A DNA stretch of 7,827 nucleotides from Thermoplasmata archaeon (GCA_021819225.1 JAKARU010000035.1:1-7827), one strand, 5' to 3'; numbered from the stretch's first letter, positions 1 through 5,835 are shown. Made by a program: numbers and translations. Notes: generated by a model not told the origin, from the sequence alone.

Positions 1-636
1 GATCTCTGTTCCATTAGGATTTGAAAAGTTCCAGATGTTCAAAATGAGAGAGACCTGATGTGTTCTTGCAGAATAGTCAACAACGTTTTGTGTCCAGAAA
101 CTGTAATTGCTATTCCCAAACAGATTCACATTGCTAAGGACAGAGTTGAGCTGGAATGTTACTGTCTGTGGAACATCGTCGGCAAGATTGATTGTTTGTA
201 AATTAGAAAGATTGACGTTTGCGGCAACGGATGGGAATGTGTAATTTCTTCCTGCGATATGGCCACTTTTATTGTAAAGACCATAGAAGCCTATACCCAT
301 AGGAGCTGGTGATTGGCTGTAACCAGGACTTATCAGTCCATTAGAAACTTTGGAGGTGCTCATGAAATTAGGTATGAACAGATCCTTAACAGGCAGACTG
401 TCGTTTTTGGCCAGATGTATGAGATTGGATGCTGCAGTGTCTCGATTGAATTTTATATTTTGAGCCCGAGATAATTTATTATTTTCTCTTACTGCTATGC
501 TGTGACTTACCAGTACAAAATTATTGCCATTTGATTTTAGGGTGCTACTACCTGCTGTCGATGGCACAACAAATAGCACGCCCATGACCATTATAGCAAC
601 CACTAAAATTGCTAAAAATACCTTAGTTTTATTCAT
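1..636 (-). CDS. Thermopsin-family acid protease (peptidase A5), N-terminal part
   Basis: The frame is open for 212 codons from an ATG at 634-636 and runs off the left edge, so the C-terminal part is missing. Residues 6-28 are a hydrophobic segment after a Lys-containing start (MNKTK), a signal peptide or N-terminal anchor for export. The body has hallmarks I recognise from thermopsins: SPAPMGIGFYGL (residues 109-120), then NLFGNSNYSFWTQNVVDY (171-188) and NIWNFSNP (200-207). Thermopsins are pepstatin-sensitive endopeptidases active near pH 2 and high temperature; they act outside the cell, probably supplying peptides to a heterotrophic acidophile. Several NxS/NxT sequons (NKS, NYT, NLS, NYS, NFS) fit a glycosylated exported protein. 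A TATA box sits about 25 nt ahead of the ATG, supporting this start and a leaderless mRNA. The family call is by motif memory, without a database search; total length and the later catalytic residues cannot be seen. Confidence 0.88.
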   Translation of the reverse strand, partial: MNKTKVFLAILVVAIMVMGVLFVVPSTAGSSTLKSNGNNFVLVSHSIAVRENNKLSRAQNIKFNRDTAASNLIHLAKNDSLPVKDLFIPNFMSTSKVSNGLISPGYSQSPAPMGIGFYGLYNKSGHIAGRNYTFPSVAANVNLSNLQTINLADDVPQTVTFQLNSVLSNVNLFGNSNYSFWTQNVVDYSARTHQVSLILNIWNFSNPNGTEI

Positions 637-656
637 TGGTACGAGATTATAGACAT

Positions 657-667
657 ATTATAAAAAT
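657..667 (-). promoter_or_regulatory. TATA box of the thermopsin gene
   Basis: Read on the minus strand this is TTTTTATAATA, centred about 26 nt upstream of the ATG at 636. That is the spacing expected if transcription starts at or next to the start codon (leaderless). A second TATA-like block, TTATATAA near 688-696, lies further upstream and is nearly palindromic, so its direction is unclear. The rest of the 637-897 spacer is A+T rich and I see no other gene in it. Confidence 0.55.
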
Positions 668-897
668 TTTATCTTCTCCCCCTGTCTTTATATAATGAAA
701 TGATTATCCTGCACGAAGCAATGACTTGCCTTAAGTTACCTGAATTATTATTACAAACAAATTTTATCAGCTTGGCCAACAAATCGCTTTATAATTTATA
801 TCCAGAAGATTCAAAACCTGAATGATCTCTCATTAGACATTTTCCAGTAATATGAAATTAGGTAGATCTTCATGATTCCATTTCCTGAAGATGATTA

Positions 898-1767
898 CTA
901 TTGCCTCCTGTTCTTCCTGCTCGAGAATACAATCCCAATTGAAACAAGAATAAACCCTGCCACCTGGACATATGAAAGGACTTCGCCAAGGATCAAAAAT
1001 GCAAATATTACAGAAATCGCAGGGACTATGAAGAGAAGTGAGGAAATTACGGAAACATCATAGTCCCTGCTTAGTCTCAGAAAGAAGTAATATGCGACTG
1101 CAGTACCGGGAATTCCAATAACAGCAGCAAGTAGGAGGAATAGGGGAGGCGGGTTCAATATTTTACCGGGATTTCCGAATATGAATGCAATTGCTGTAAC
1201 AGGTATTACGGAATATACAAACTGGTAAAAGTTCGTGGTGATCCTGTCCTCAATTTTTATGTATCTCTTATAGAATACTGTCCCCAGTGACCACGAAAGG
1301 GCTGCAAACATTTCGAATATAATTCCATAATAGGAGGATGCACTGAGAGAATTGGAAAATATTACAATCACGCCTGAAAAACCAAGGATCAATCCAAGAA
1401 TTGTCTCACTGGAGAATTTCTCCTTCAACAGGAGCAAAGATAGGAGAGTTGATATAATGGGGTAGGTGTAGATGATTATGGAACTCAGTGATGATGAGAC
1501 TGTACTTTCCCCGATAAACCAGAGTTCCATGAATATGACCACGTTGAAGAGTGACAGGATGATCATTTTCGCGTGCGAACGGGCAGGTAACCTGAACTTT
1601 ATCCTTCTGTTGAACAGTAACAGGATACCTAGAAGTGAAAACAAAACCCTGTAAAGAAGAAGCGAAAATGCATTTTCGTAAGAAAGTGAAATCTTAACAA
1701 GAGGATAGTTCAGTGACCAGAAAGAGGCCATAAAAACAAAGAAAAGCAAGTCCTCCTTTTTTTCCAA
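898..1767 (-). CDS. EamA/DMT-superfamily membrane transporter
   Basis: A 289-residue, very hydrophobic protein with about ten membrane segments in two halves (roughly residues 8-27, 34-53, 68-86, 91-113, 122-138, then 147-166, 180-198, 207-227, 239-260, 266-283). This is the usual size and two-repeat layout of EamA (DUF6) drug/metabolite transporters. Each half ends with the family pattern of an acidic residue before a glycine-rich last helix: KEKFSSETILGLILGFSG (115-132) and GEVLSYVQVAGFILVSIG (261-278). Such proteins export or exchange small metabolites such as amino acids or nucleosides; the substrate cannot be inferred. The long frame starts with TTG at 1765-1767; the first in-frame ATG is residue 13, which would cut into the first helix. 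A weak TATA-like GTATAC about 23 nt upstream of the TTG supports a leaderless TTG start, but the start remains uncertain. The gene diverges from the DNA polymerase D gene. Confidence 0.85.
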   Translation of the reverse strand: MEKKEDLLFFVFMASFWSLNYPLVKISLSYENAFSLLLYRVLFSLLGILLLFNRRIKFRLPARSHAKMIILSLFNVVIFMELWFIGESTVSSSLSSIIIYTYPIISTLLSLLLLKEKFSSETILGLILGFSGVIVIFSNSLSASSYYGIIFEMFAALSWSLGTVFYKRYIKIEDRITTNFYQFVYSVIPVTAIAFIFGNPGKILNPPPLFLLLAAVIGIPGTAVAYYFFLRLSRDYDVSVISSLLFIVPAISVIFAFLILGEVLSYVQVAGFILVSIGIVFSSRKNRRQ

Positions 1768-1810
1768 CTATTCCGTATTTATTTTTTGTATACATATCTT
1801 GTTAGGACAA

Positions 1811-1820
1811 CCTTATAGAC
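1811..1820 (+). promoter_or_regulatory. TATA box of the DP1 gene (decides the start codon)
   Basis: CCTTATAGAC contains TTATAG at 1813-1818, centred about 26 nt before the ATG at 1841. A TTG at 1835 also opens the frame, but a transcript starting about 25 nt after the TATA box would begin at or near 1841. I therefore take ATG 1841 as the start. No ribosome binding site is visible, in keeping with a leaderless mRNA. Confidence 0.5.
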
Positions 1821-1840
1821 TTTGATGGCATTATTTGTTT

Positions 1841-3268
1841 ATGTCCAGTACCTTGTTCGACAACAGGGAGAAGATCATTTCCTTTTTTCAGGGCAAAGGG
1901 ATACTTCTGGACCCAAAAGCACTGGAATTAATGATTGAAAAGTCGATGGGTTCCTCCATAGTAAGCCTTTACAACCAGGAAATATCTGAAAGAGGCTATA
2001 TTGAAGTCAAGGATGTCCTCAGGCTGATATCTAAACCACAGAAGAGGGAGGCCAGTCTGGAGGAGATAGACTTCTCAGAAATTAAGGCGAACAGCTCGGT
2101 TGATGATTTCAGGAGAGTCTTTGTAAGCAGGTACGAGAAACTGAAGAAAATTGTAGTAACCTCAGGAAAACTTAGGGAGGTATCAAGCATATCTGCAGTT
2201 AAGAGGATGCCAAAGGGTTATGTGAAGATTGTTGGAATGATCAGCGATATAACGGAAACCAAGAATGGGCACAAGAAATTCAGGATTGAGGATACAGAGG
2301 ACTTCATGGATGTCATAATAATGAACAAGAACAGCCTATCAAAAGAACTTCTCCTGAACGATGAGGTGATAGGCGTAATCGGAAGCAAGCCGGAAGCATC
2401 CAGTGACAGGGGAAAGAGCGAGCCGGTGATTTTTGCAAACGAAATCATAAGACCGGACATTCCTGATCGAATGATAGATTACACGGGAAGGGAACCAGAA
2501 TATGTCGGTTCGATATCGGATATACATGCAGGAAGTAAAACATTCCTCAGAGATTCTTATTCGAGAATGATACAGTGGATAAAGAATTCAGAGGATGAAA
2601 GCGCTAACCTTAAACATCTCATCCTGAGTGGAGATGTAATCGATGGGATAGGTGTCTACCCCGGTCAGGAGAACGATCTGGAGATCATAAACCCTTATGA
2701 ACAGTATGAATATCTGGCAGAATTTGTAAACGAAATCCCAGAAGACATAAAGGTATACATAATGCCTGGCAACCACGATACTGTGAGACTTGCTGAACCT
2801 CAACCTGCGTTTAACGGGAAAATCAGAGACATGTTCTCATCAAACGTGAGGTTCCTCCCAAATCCTTACAATCTTGTCCTCAATAAAAAGAACATTACAG
2901 TTTATCATGGAATGGCACTCAACGATCTCATAGAGCTGATTCCAGGAGGAAGCATGGACAGTGTTGGGAGTGCCATCGAACTTATGCTAAAGAGAAGATA
3001 CATGGGATCATCATATGGTGGAAGGACTCCAATAGTACCATCACAGGTGGATTATCACGTGATGGAACAGGTACCGGATATCTTTATAACCGGTCATATC
3101 CACGGTCATTATACAGGAAATTACAGGGGCGTAAGATATGTGAATTCGTCAACATGGCAATCACAAACTGAATACCAGAAAATGATGAACTACTCGCCTG
3201 AGCCGAGCATCCTTACTCTCTTTGATCTGAATTCCATGAGTGTTATCAAAAAGAATTTTTCAACCTGA
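1841..3268 (+). CDS. polB: DNA polymerase D (PolII) small subunit DP1
   Basis: This is the 475-residue small subunit of the heterodimeric archaeal family-D replicative polymerase. DP1 carries the Mre11-like 3'-5' proofreading exonuclease and partners with the large subunit DP2, which is not in the window. Order of domains: a helical N-terminal region (about 1-115), an OB-fold (about 125-200, with GYVKIVGMISDI near 126-137), and a calcineurin-type phosphoesterase domain (about 220-470). All metal-binding motifs look intact: SDIHAGS (226-232), GDVIDG (264-269), PGNHD (309-313), YHGM (355-358) and GHIHGH (418-423). NSSTWQSQTEYQKMMN near the end is also DP1-like. Length fits the family. An in-frame TTG six bases upstream would add two residues (MF); the TATA spacing favours ATG 1841. 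The stop codon abuts, with no gap, the stop of the minus-strand gene that follows. Confidence 0.95.
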   Translation: MSSTLFDNREKIISFFQGKGILLDPKALELMIEKSMGSSIVSLYNQEISERGYIEVKDVLRLISKPQKREASLEEIDFSEIKANSSVDDFRRVFVSRYEKLKKIVVTSGKLREVSSISAVKRMPKGYVKIVGMISDITETKNGHKKFRIEDTEDFMDVIIMNKNSLSKELLLNDEVIGVIGSKPEASSDRGKSEPVIFANEIIRPDIPDRMIDYTGREPEYVGSISDIHAGSKTFLRDSYSRMIQWIKNSEDESANLKHLILSGDVIDGIGVYPGQENDLEIINPYEQYEYLAEFVNEIPEDIKVYIMPGNHDTVRLAEPQPAFNGKIRDMFSSNVRFLPNPYNLVLNKKNITVYHGMALNDLIELIPGGSMDSVGSAIELMLKRRYMGSSYGGRTPIVPSQVDYHVMEQVPDIFITGHIHGHYTGNYRGVRYVNSSTWQSQTEYQKMMNYSPEPSILTLFDLNSMSVIKKNFST

Positions 3269-3610
3269 TTAAAGGGTCCTGAGTATTATCTCCTCAATCT
3301 CCTTCCTGAATGATTCAATCAGGTCCTTTGTTGCCTCTTCCCTGACCGATTCAGGTGCACTCAAAAATCCTATTTTTGCAGTGATCTTGGCCATTCTGGC
3401 CATCGAATCGTATTCCCTGATCTTGGCCTCAAGATAGTTCTCGATCACCGAGGCCAGTTCCTTTTTCAGGCCTTCATTTTCATTCAGCTTTTTTCGGATA
3501 TATTCTTTTATGAGATCTTTGACTATTTCCCTGACAGACTCAATGTACATCTCTTCTGACGGCAGACTCCTCATTATCTCTTTTATGGATTTTTCAATAT
3601 CGTCGGCCAT
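3269..3610 (-). CDS. Unrecognised small charged helical protein, 113 residues
   Basis: I do not recognise a family. The protein is rich in Glu and Lys, has no signal peptide, membrane segment or cysteine motif, and should be almost all alpha-helical: an N-terminal helix, a Pro-Ser break at 16-17, a long helix over about 18-70 with possible coiled-coil character, a short break at FLSAPESV (82-89), and a last helix ending ILRTL. It starts with ATG at 3608-3610. Its TAA stop lies immediately next to the TGA stop of the DP1 gene, so the two are convergent with zero intergenic bases. A TATA-like CGTTTATTTA (minus strand, 3631-3640) is about 25 nt upstream, fitting a leaderless mRNA. Codon use matches the neighbours. 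A DNA-binding or complex-assembly role is possible, but nothing in the sequence shows it. Confidence 0.75.
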   Translation of the reverse strand: MADDIEKSIKEIMRSLPSEEMYIESVREIVKDLIKEYIRKKLNENEGLKKELASVIENYLEAKIREYDSMARMAKITAKIGFLSAPESVREEATKDLIESFRKEIEEIILRTL

Positions 3611-3630
3611 GCCACTTCAATCCAAATTAG

Positions 3631-3663
3631 TAAATAAACGTTCACAAAATAAATATTTATAAT
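3631..3663. promoter_or_regulatory. Divergent promoter region between the 113-residue protein and eL41
   Basis: Two A+T blocks lie here. CGTTTATTTA on the minus strand (3631-3640) is placed to serve the leaderless gene ending at 3610. AAATATTTATAAT (3651-3663) is nearly palindromic; its plus-strand reading TTTATAAT (3656-3663) could serve eL41 and would give that mRNA a leader of roughly 90 nt. The assignment is by spacing only. Confidence 0.4.
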
Positions 3664-3767
3664 AGCTGCCGATATACCGGATACAGGTTGCAAGGCTAAA
3701 TCGAAAAAATACAATAGCCAAGAATCCTAGCAAGACATCAATTCAGAAATCTATGATGTGCGTATTT

Positions 3768-3774
3768 GAGGTGA
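3768..3774 (+). promoter_or_regulatory. Shine-Dalgarno site of eL41, supports a TTG start
   Basis: GAGGTGA is a strong match to the archaeal anti-Shine-Dalgarno sequence and ends 4 nt before the TTG at 3779. The genes around appear leaderless, so a clear ribosome site here implies that eL41 is translated from a leadered mRNA. It favours TTG 3779 over the internal ATG at 3818. Confidence 0.55.
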
Positions 3775-3778
3775 AATA

Positions 3779-3886
3779 TTGAAGAGAAGTTCACGGGACT
3801 GGAAGAAAAAAGGCAATATGAGATGGAAATGGAGAAAGAAGAGGATAAGAAGACTGAAGAGACAGAGAAAAGCCAGTAAGAGTTAA
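3779..3886 (+). CDS. rpl41e: Large-subunit ribosomal protein eL41
   Basis: A 35-codon gene with an extremely basic product. The part from residue 14 on, [18 protein letters not shown], is the diagnostic single-helix sequence of eL41 (yeast/human MRAKWRKKRMRRLKRKRR). eL41 lies at the subunit interface of the ribosome. Archaeal copies are often missed because of their size. An in-frame TGA at 3767-3769 limits the frame upstream, and TTG 3779 is the first possible start after it, preceded by GAGGTGA. It adds [12 protein letters not shown] before the eukaryote-like core. The alternative is ATG 3818, giving 22 residues, shorter than the 25-residue eukaryotic protein. Stop TAA at 3884-3886. It lies on the same strand as the tRNA-Trp gene but about 180 bases before it. 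The family call is firm; the start is less so. Confidence 0.85.
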   Translation: MKRSSRDWKKKGNMRWKWRKKRIRRLKRQRKASKS

Positions 3887-3900
3887 TCTTAATGGTTTAT

Positions 3901-3933
3901 TTCCAATTATTTATTCCAATTGAAATTCCAATT
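3901..3933 (+). repeat. Three direct copies of TTCCAATT
   Basis: TTCCAATT occurs at 3901-3908, 3914-3921 and 3926-3933, that is every 12-13 bases, slightly more than one helical turn. The last two copies share the longer ATTCCAATT. It lies between eL41 and tRNA-Trp in A+T-rich DNA. It could be a binding-site array or simple low-complexity drift; no function is shown. Confidence 0.6.
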
Positions 3934-4000
3934 AGTTTGAAGTTAAGGATTTTGTTTTCAAGACCATTGATCTGATTTTTAAAGCAACTCTATGAAATAG

Positions 4001-4010
4001 ATATTTATAG
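4001..4010 (+). promoter_or_regulatory. Possible TATA box of the tRNA-Trp gene
   Basis: ATATTTATAG is the best TATA-like site upstream of the tRNA. Transcription would begin near 4030, giving a 5' leader of about 35 nt for RNase P to remove. No better-placed site exists between 4011 and 4065. Confidence 0.4.
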
Positions 4011-4022
4011 GAATATACGATC

Positions 4023-4075
4023 TGGCGTAAGTCTCCATTGAGACAGGAAGCCGAAGTAAAACCATGGGAGCATGG
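4023..4075 (+). other. Structured segment in the 5' leader of pre-tRNA-Trp
   Basis: GTCTC (4031-4035) and GAGAC (4040-4044) form a perfect 5-bp hairpin with a CATT loop. TGGC (4023-4026) can pair with GCCG (4050-4053) around it. A second hairpin, CCATG (4062-4066), loop GGAG, CATGG (4071-4075), overlaps the first ten bases of the tRNA and would compete with its acceptor stem. Whether this is a pre-tRNA leader fold, a separate RNA or the relic of a mobile-element end cannot be decided here. Confidence 0.4.
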
Positions 4076-4206
4076 GGTAGTCAGGTATCCTAACGGGCTC
4101 CAGTCAGGTTTTGATTAGAATCGGGTCATCTGAAAACGTGATGATTGACTGGAACTATGAACCGGGAAGAGACCCGCAGATCTGGGTTCAAATCCCAGTG
4201 CTCCCA
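4066..4206 (+). tRNA. trnW: tRNA-Trp (anticodon CCA) with a 68-nt intron
   Basis: The acceptor stem GGGAGCA (4066-4072) pairs perfectly with TGCTCCC (4199-4205), followed by discriminator A4206. The T arm is CTGGG-TTCAAAT-CCCAG (4182-4198). The D arm occupies 4075-4091 with GG at 4084-4085. The 5' side of the anticodon stem is ACGGG (4093-4097) and its 3' side CCCGC (4173-4177), with an A-C mismatch at 27-43. The spliced loop reads CTCCAGA, so the anticodon CCA is 4100-4102. The exons are 4066-4103 and 4172-4206; the intron (4104-4171) is at the canonical 37/38 position. The splice sites form a bulge-helix-bulge: bulges AG^T (4102-4104) and AG^A (4170-4172) flank a 4-bp helix, 4098-4101 with 4166-4169, that has one C-A mismatch at C34. 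CCA is not encoded. The T-rich CAATTTT just downstream may serve as terminator. Confidence 0.95.
4104..4171 (+). ncRNA. C/D-box 2'-O-methylation guide RNA inside the tRNA-Trp intron
   Basis: Box C TTGATTA (4111-4117), 12-nt guide, box D' CTGA (4130-4133), 4-nt spacer, perfect box C' GTGATGA (4138-4144), 12-nt guide, degenerate box D ATGA (4157-4160), closed by a short GGT/ACC stem (4107-4109 with 4161-4163). The D guide TGACTGGA (4146-4153) pairs with TCCAGTCA (4099-4106); the fifth base before box D, G4152, faces C4100, the wobble base C34. The D' guide CGGGTC (4122-4127) pairs with GACCCG (4171-4176); the fifth base before D', G4125, faces C4173, tRNA position 39. Both targets thus follow the D+5 rule. 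Haloferax tRNA-Trp introns are known to guide methylation of C34 and U39 in the same way. The protein partners would be L7Ae, Nop5 and fibrillarin. The D guide crosses the 5' splice site, so it must act before splicing or in trans on another precursor. Confidence 0.88.
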
Positions 4207-4866
4207 TTCAATTTTGTGAATGTCCCATATTTCTTCGGATAGTCAGGAAATCCATCTAATAATTGAGTAGGTACATAACTATGCAAAGTTGAGTTCACAA
4301 TAATCCACCAGCAGGGTTCCCGGTGGGGGTACCATTTAGCAGGATGATGGCTATTAAGTTTCCACGTTTTAATTTCCTGCAAAGTTACAGGTTCATGCTT
4401 TTATTCTATCCCTTCCTGAGACCGTGGAATGATGCCATACCCTTTTCTGAAAATGAGTTTTTTAACGCTTTCATGAGACAATACAACAACCCTTCTAATA
4501 ACACTGTCAGCAGTTTAACCTTTCTTGTTTATTATCCTGCATAGATGATCAGGATTGCCTCCCAATCGCCCATGATCTTTTTAGGTACTTCTTCACAGTT
4601 CCATTGAAATTCCGCATTAAATGATGCATTGGTATACATGCCTGTACACATACTGAACTATTATTACTGGCAGAACCTGATTCAGGTCATGTATTGAGTA
4701 GTCTTCCTCGGTAATTGTGTTCTATGTCTTCCTGATAACAGTCCGGATGCCATCAATCCCAGTAAATCAACCATGTTTGAGCAATAAAACTGCATCTTCC
4801 GTGACAATCATTTGTATCCCAGGTCTTGAAAATTCATGTCGTATAATAGCGAGGAAATAGGTCCCC
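4207..4866. other. 660-base stretch with no intact gene, possibly decayed
   Basis: No frame on either strand looks like a conserved protein. The minus strand carries several short open pieces interrupted by stops: one running on from 4866 that breaks twice before about 4610, a 39-codon ATG frame at 4532-4651, and one at 4401-4514 containing KKLIFRKGYGIIPRSQEG. The last has a faint look of a transposase fragment, but I cannot support that. The pieces could be an old gene broken by frameshifts, on the same strand as the neighbouring methyltransferase. No terminal inverted repeats or target duplication were seen. Confidence 0.35.
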
Positions 4867-5694
4867 TCATAAATTTGTATAAAACGCCCTCTTCCTTGGA
4901 GGAGGATTTGCAATCCCGTCAGAAGGGCCATTCTCATTCCTGTATTCCTTGATGTGTACCGGGATCCCGAAAATCTCCATTATACCCTCTGCATCCGGGT
5001 CGATTGTCATCAGGTATTTTCCTTCGAGCCCTGAAATGAGCCTGGAGAGTTCCCTGAAATCACCGGCATCGAAATTTATCTCATACCAGTCAGTGCCGGA
5101 ATAGGGTGGATCAAAGTAGAAGAAAACATTCCTGTCGTCATACTTCTTCACAAGATCACGGAAATCCATATTCTCTATTTTCCATCTTGAAACCCGGTTC
5201 TTGATCATGTCAAACTGATCAAGTGTCTTTGAAATATAGGACATAGCCGCCTTTTCCTTCTTTGTTGCATAGGTATTTCCCATTCCTCCGAATGTCAGGT
5301 TCATTCCTGTAAGGAAGATTACAGATTCCACATCTTTCTCAGGAATCCCTCTTTCCCTGCCCTTTATCTTAATAAAATCTGCAACCTCTGGATCAATTGT
5401 CCTTTTTTTCCAGCTCCCCTCTTCCTCCAGGAGTGAACGTCTCTTTTTTACCCCCTCCTTCAGGAGGAAATATATATTTTCAGGCCTTTTTTGAATATTC
5501 GTGAACACATTAATGAGATCTGGATTAAGGTCATTATAAACCGTATACCTGCTTTCTATATTCAGGGACACAGAGCCTGAACCTCCAAAGACATCCACAA
5601 AAGTCCTCCTCCCTGATTTCAAATATGATGCCTGTATATCACTCAGAAGGGCTTTCTTGGAGCCCGGGTACTTCATCAGTCTAATATATTCCAT
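4867..5694 (-). CDS. D12-class DNA N6-adenine methyltransferase
   Basis: A 275-residue protein of normal length for the Dam/D12 family (alpha group of N6-adenine methyltransferases), which move a methyl group from S-adenosylmethionine to adenine in a DNA site. Motif X is MKYPGSK (7-13), motif I is FVDVFGGSGSVSLN (32-45), NDLNPDL (54-60) is the acidic loop after it, and motif IV is DPPY (195-198) following FFYF. The middle (about 70-180) is the target-recognition part; the site it reads cannot be told. The C-terminus, GIANPPPRKRAFYTNL, is a little unusual but the last strand is in place. Start ATG 5694; ATG at residue 7 is a possible alternative. A TATA box 25 nt upstream suits ATG 5694. No restriction endonuclease lies beside it, so it may be a solitary methyltransferase or the relic of a restriction system whose other half was the broken DNA downstream (inference). 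Confidence 0.92.
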   Translation of the reverse strand: MEYIRLMKYPGSKKALLSDIQASYLKSGRRTFVDVFGGSGSVSLNIESRYTVYNDLNPDLINVFTNIQKRPENIYFLLKEGVKKRRSLLEEEGSWKKRTIDPEVADFIKIKGRERGIPEKDVESVIFLTGMNLTFGGMGNTYATKKEKAAMSYISKTLDQFDMIKNRVSRWKIENMDFRDLVKKYDDRNVFFYFDPPYSGTDWYEINFDAGDFRELSRLISGLEGKYLMTIDPDAEGIMEIFGIPVHIKEYRNENGPSDGIANPPPRKRAFYTNL

Positions 5695-5712
5695 TGCTGG
5701 AGGTATATTATG

Positions 5713-5746
5713 TGGTGGTTAAATATATTATTGAATGCATGGTGGT
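5713..5746 (-). promoter_or_regulatory. Methyltransferase promoter with a repeat on each side
   Basis: TATATTTA on the minus strand (5720-5727) lies 25 nt before the ATG at 5694, placed for leaderless transcription. The heptamer TGGTGGT occurs at 5713-5719, touching the TATA box on its downstream side, and again at 5740-5746 upstream, both in the same orientation and 27 bases apart. This could be a repressor site, but that is inference. Confidence 0.45.
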
Positions 5747-5835
5747 GATTTAATTCAACCGGATTGCGCACAGTCATTGTTTTGTGCAGATAACATGGAA
5801 TTACAATATAGTTCATACGAAATATGTAGCCAATG

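Noticed and set aside
700..825. 41-codon plus-strand frame in the spacer before the EamA gene
   Set aside because: No recognisable product; the nearest TATA-like site is only about 8 bases upstream, and the composition looks like plain A+T-rich spacer.
872..1063. 63-residue plus-strand frame opposite the EamA gene end
   Set aside because: It lies mostly antisense to a clear membrane transporter and has no family features of its own.
4188..4382. 64-residue minus-strand frame
   Set aside because: Its end overlaps the T arm and acceptor stem of tRNA-Trp, and the protein is Trp/His/Pro-rich without family features.
4323..4544. 73-residue plus-strand frame in the gene-free stretch
   Set aside because: Composition rich in Phe, Pro and Asn without helix pattern or known motif; no promoter or ribosome site; no better than the other broken frames there.
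4401..4651. Transposase relic on the minus strand
   Set aside because: Short fragments only faintly resemble transposase segments; no DDE residues, inverted repeats or target duplication could be placed, so it is not annotated as a mobile element.
4675..4687. Palindrome ACCTGA-T-TCAGGT
   Set aside because: A single 6-bp inverted repeat with a one-base centre, not followed by a T run and not near any gene start; likely chance.
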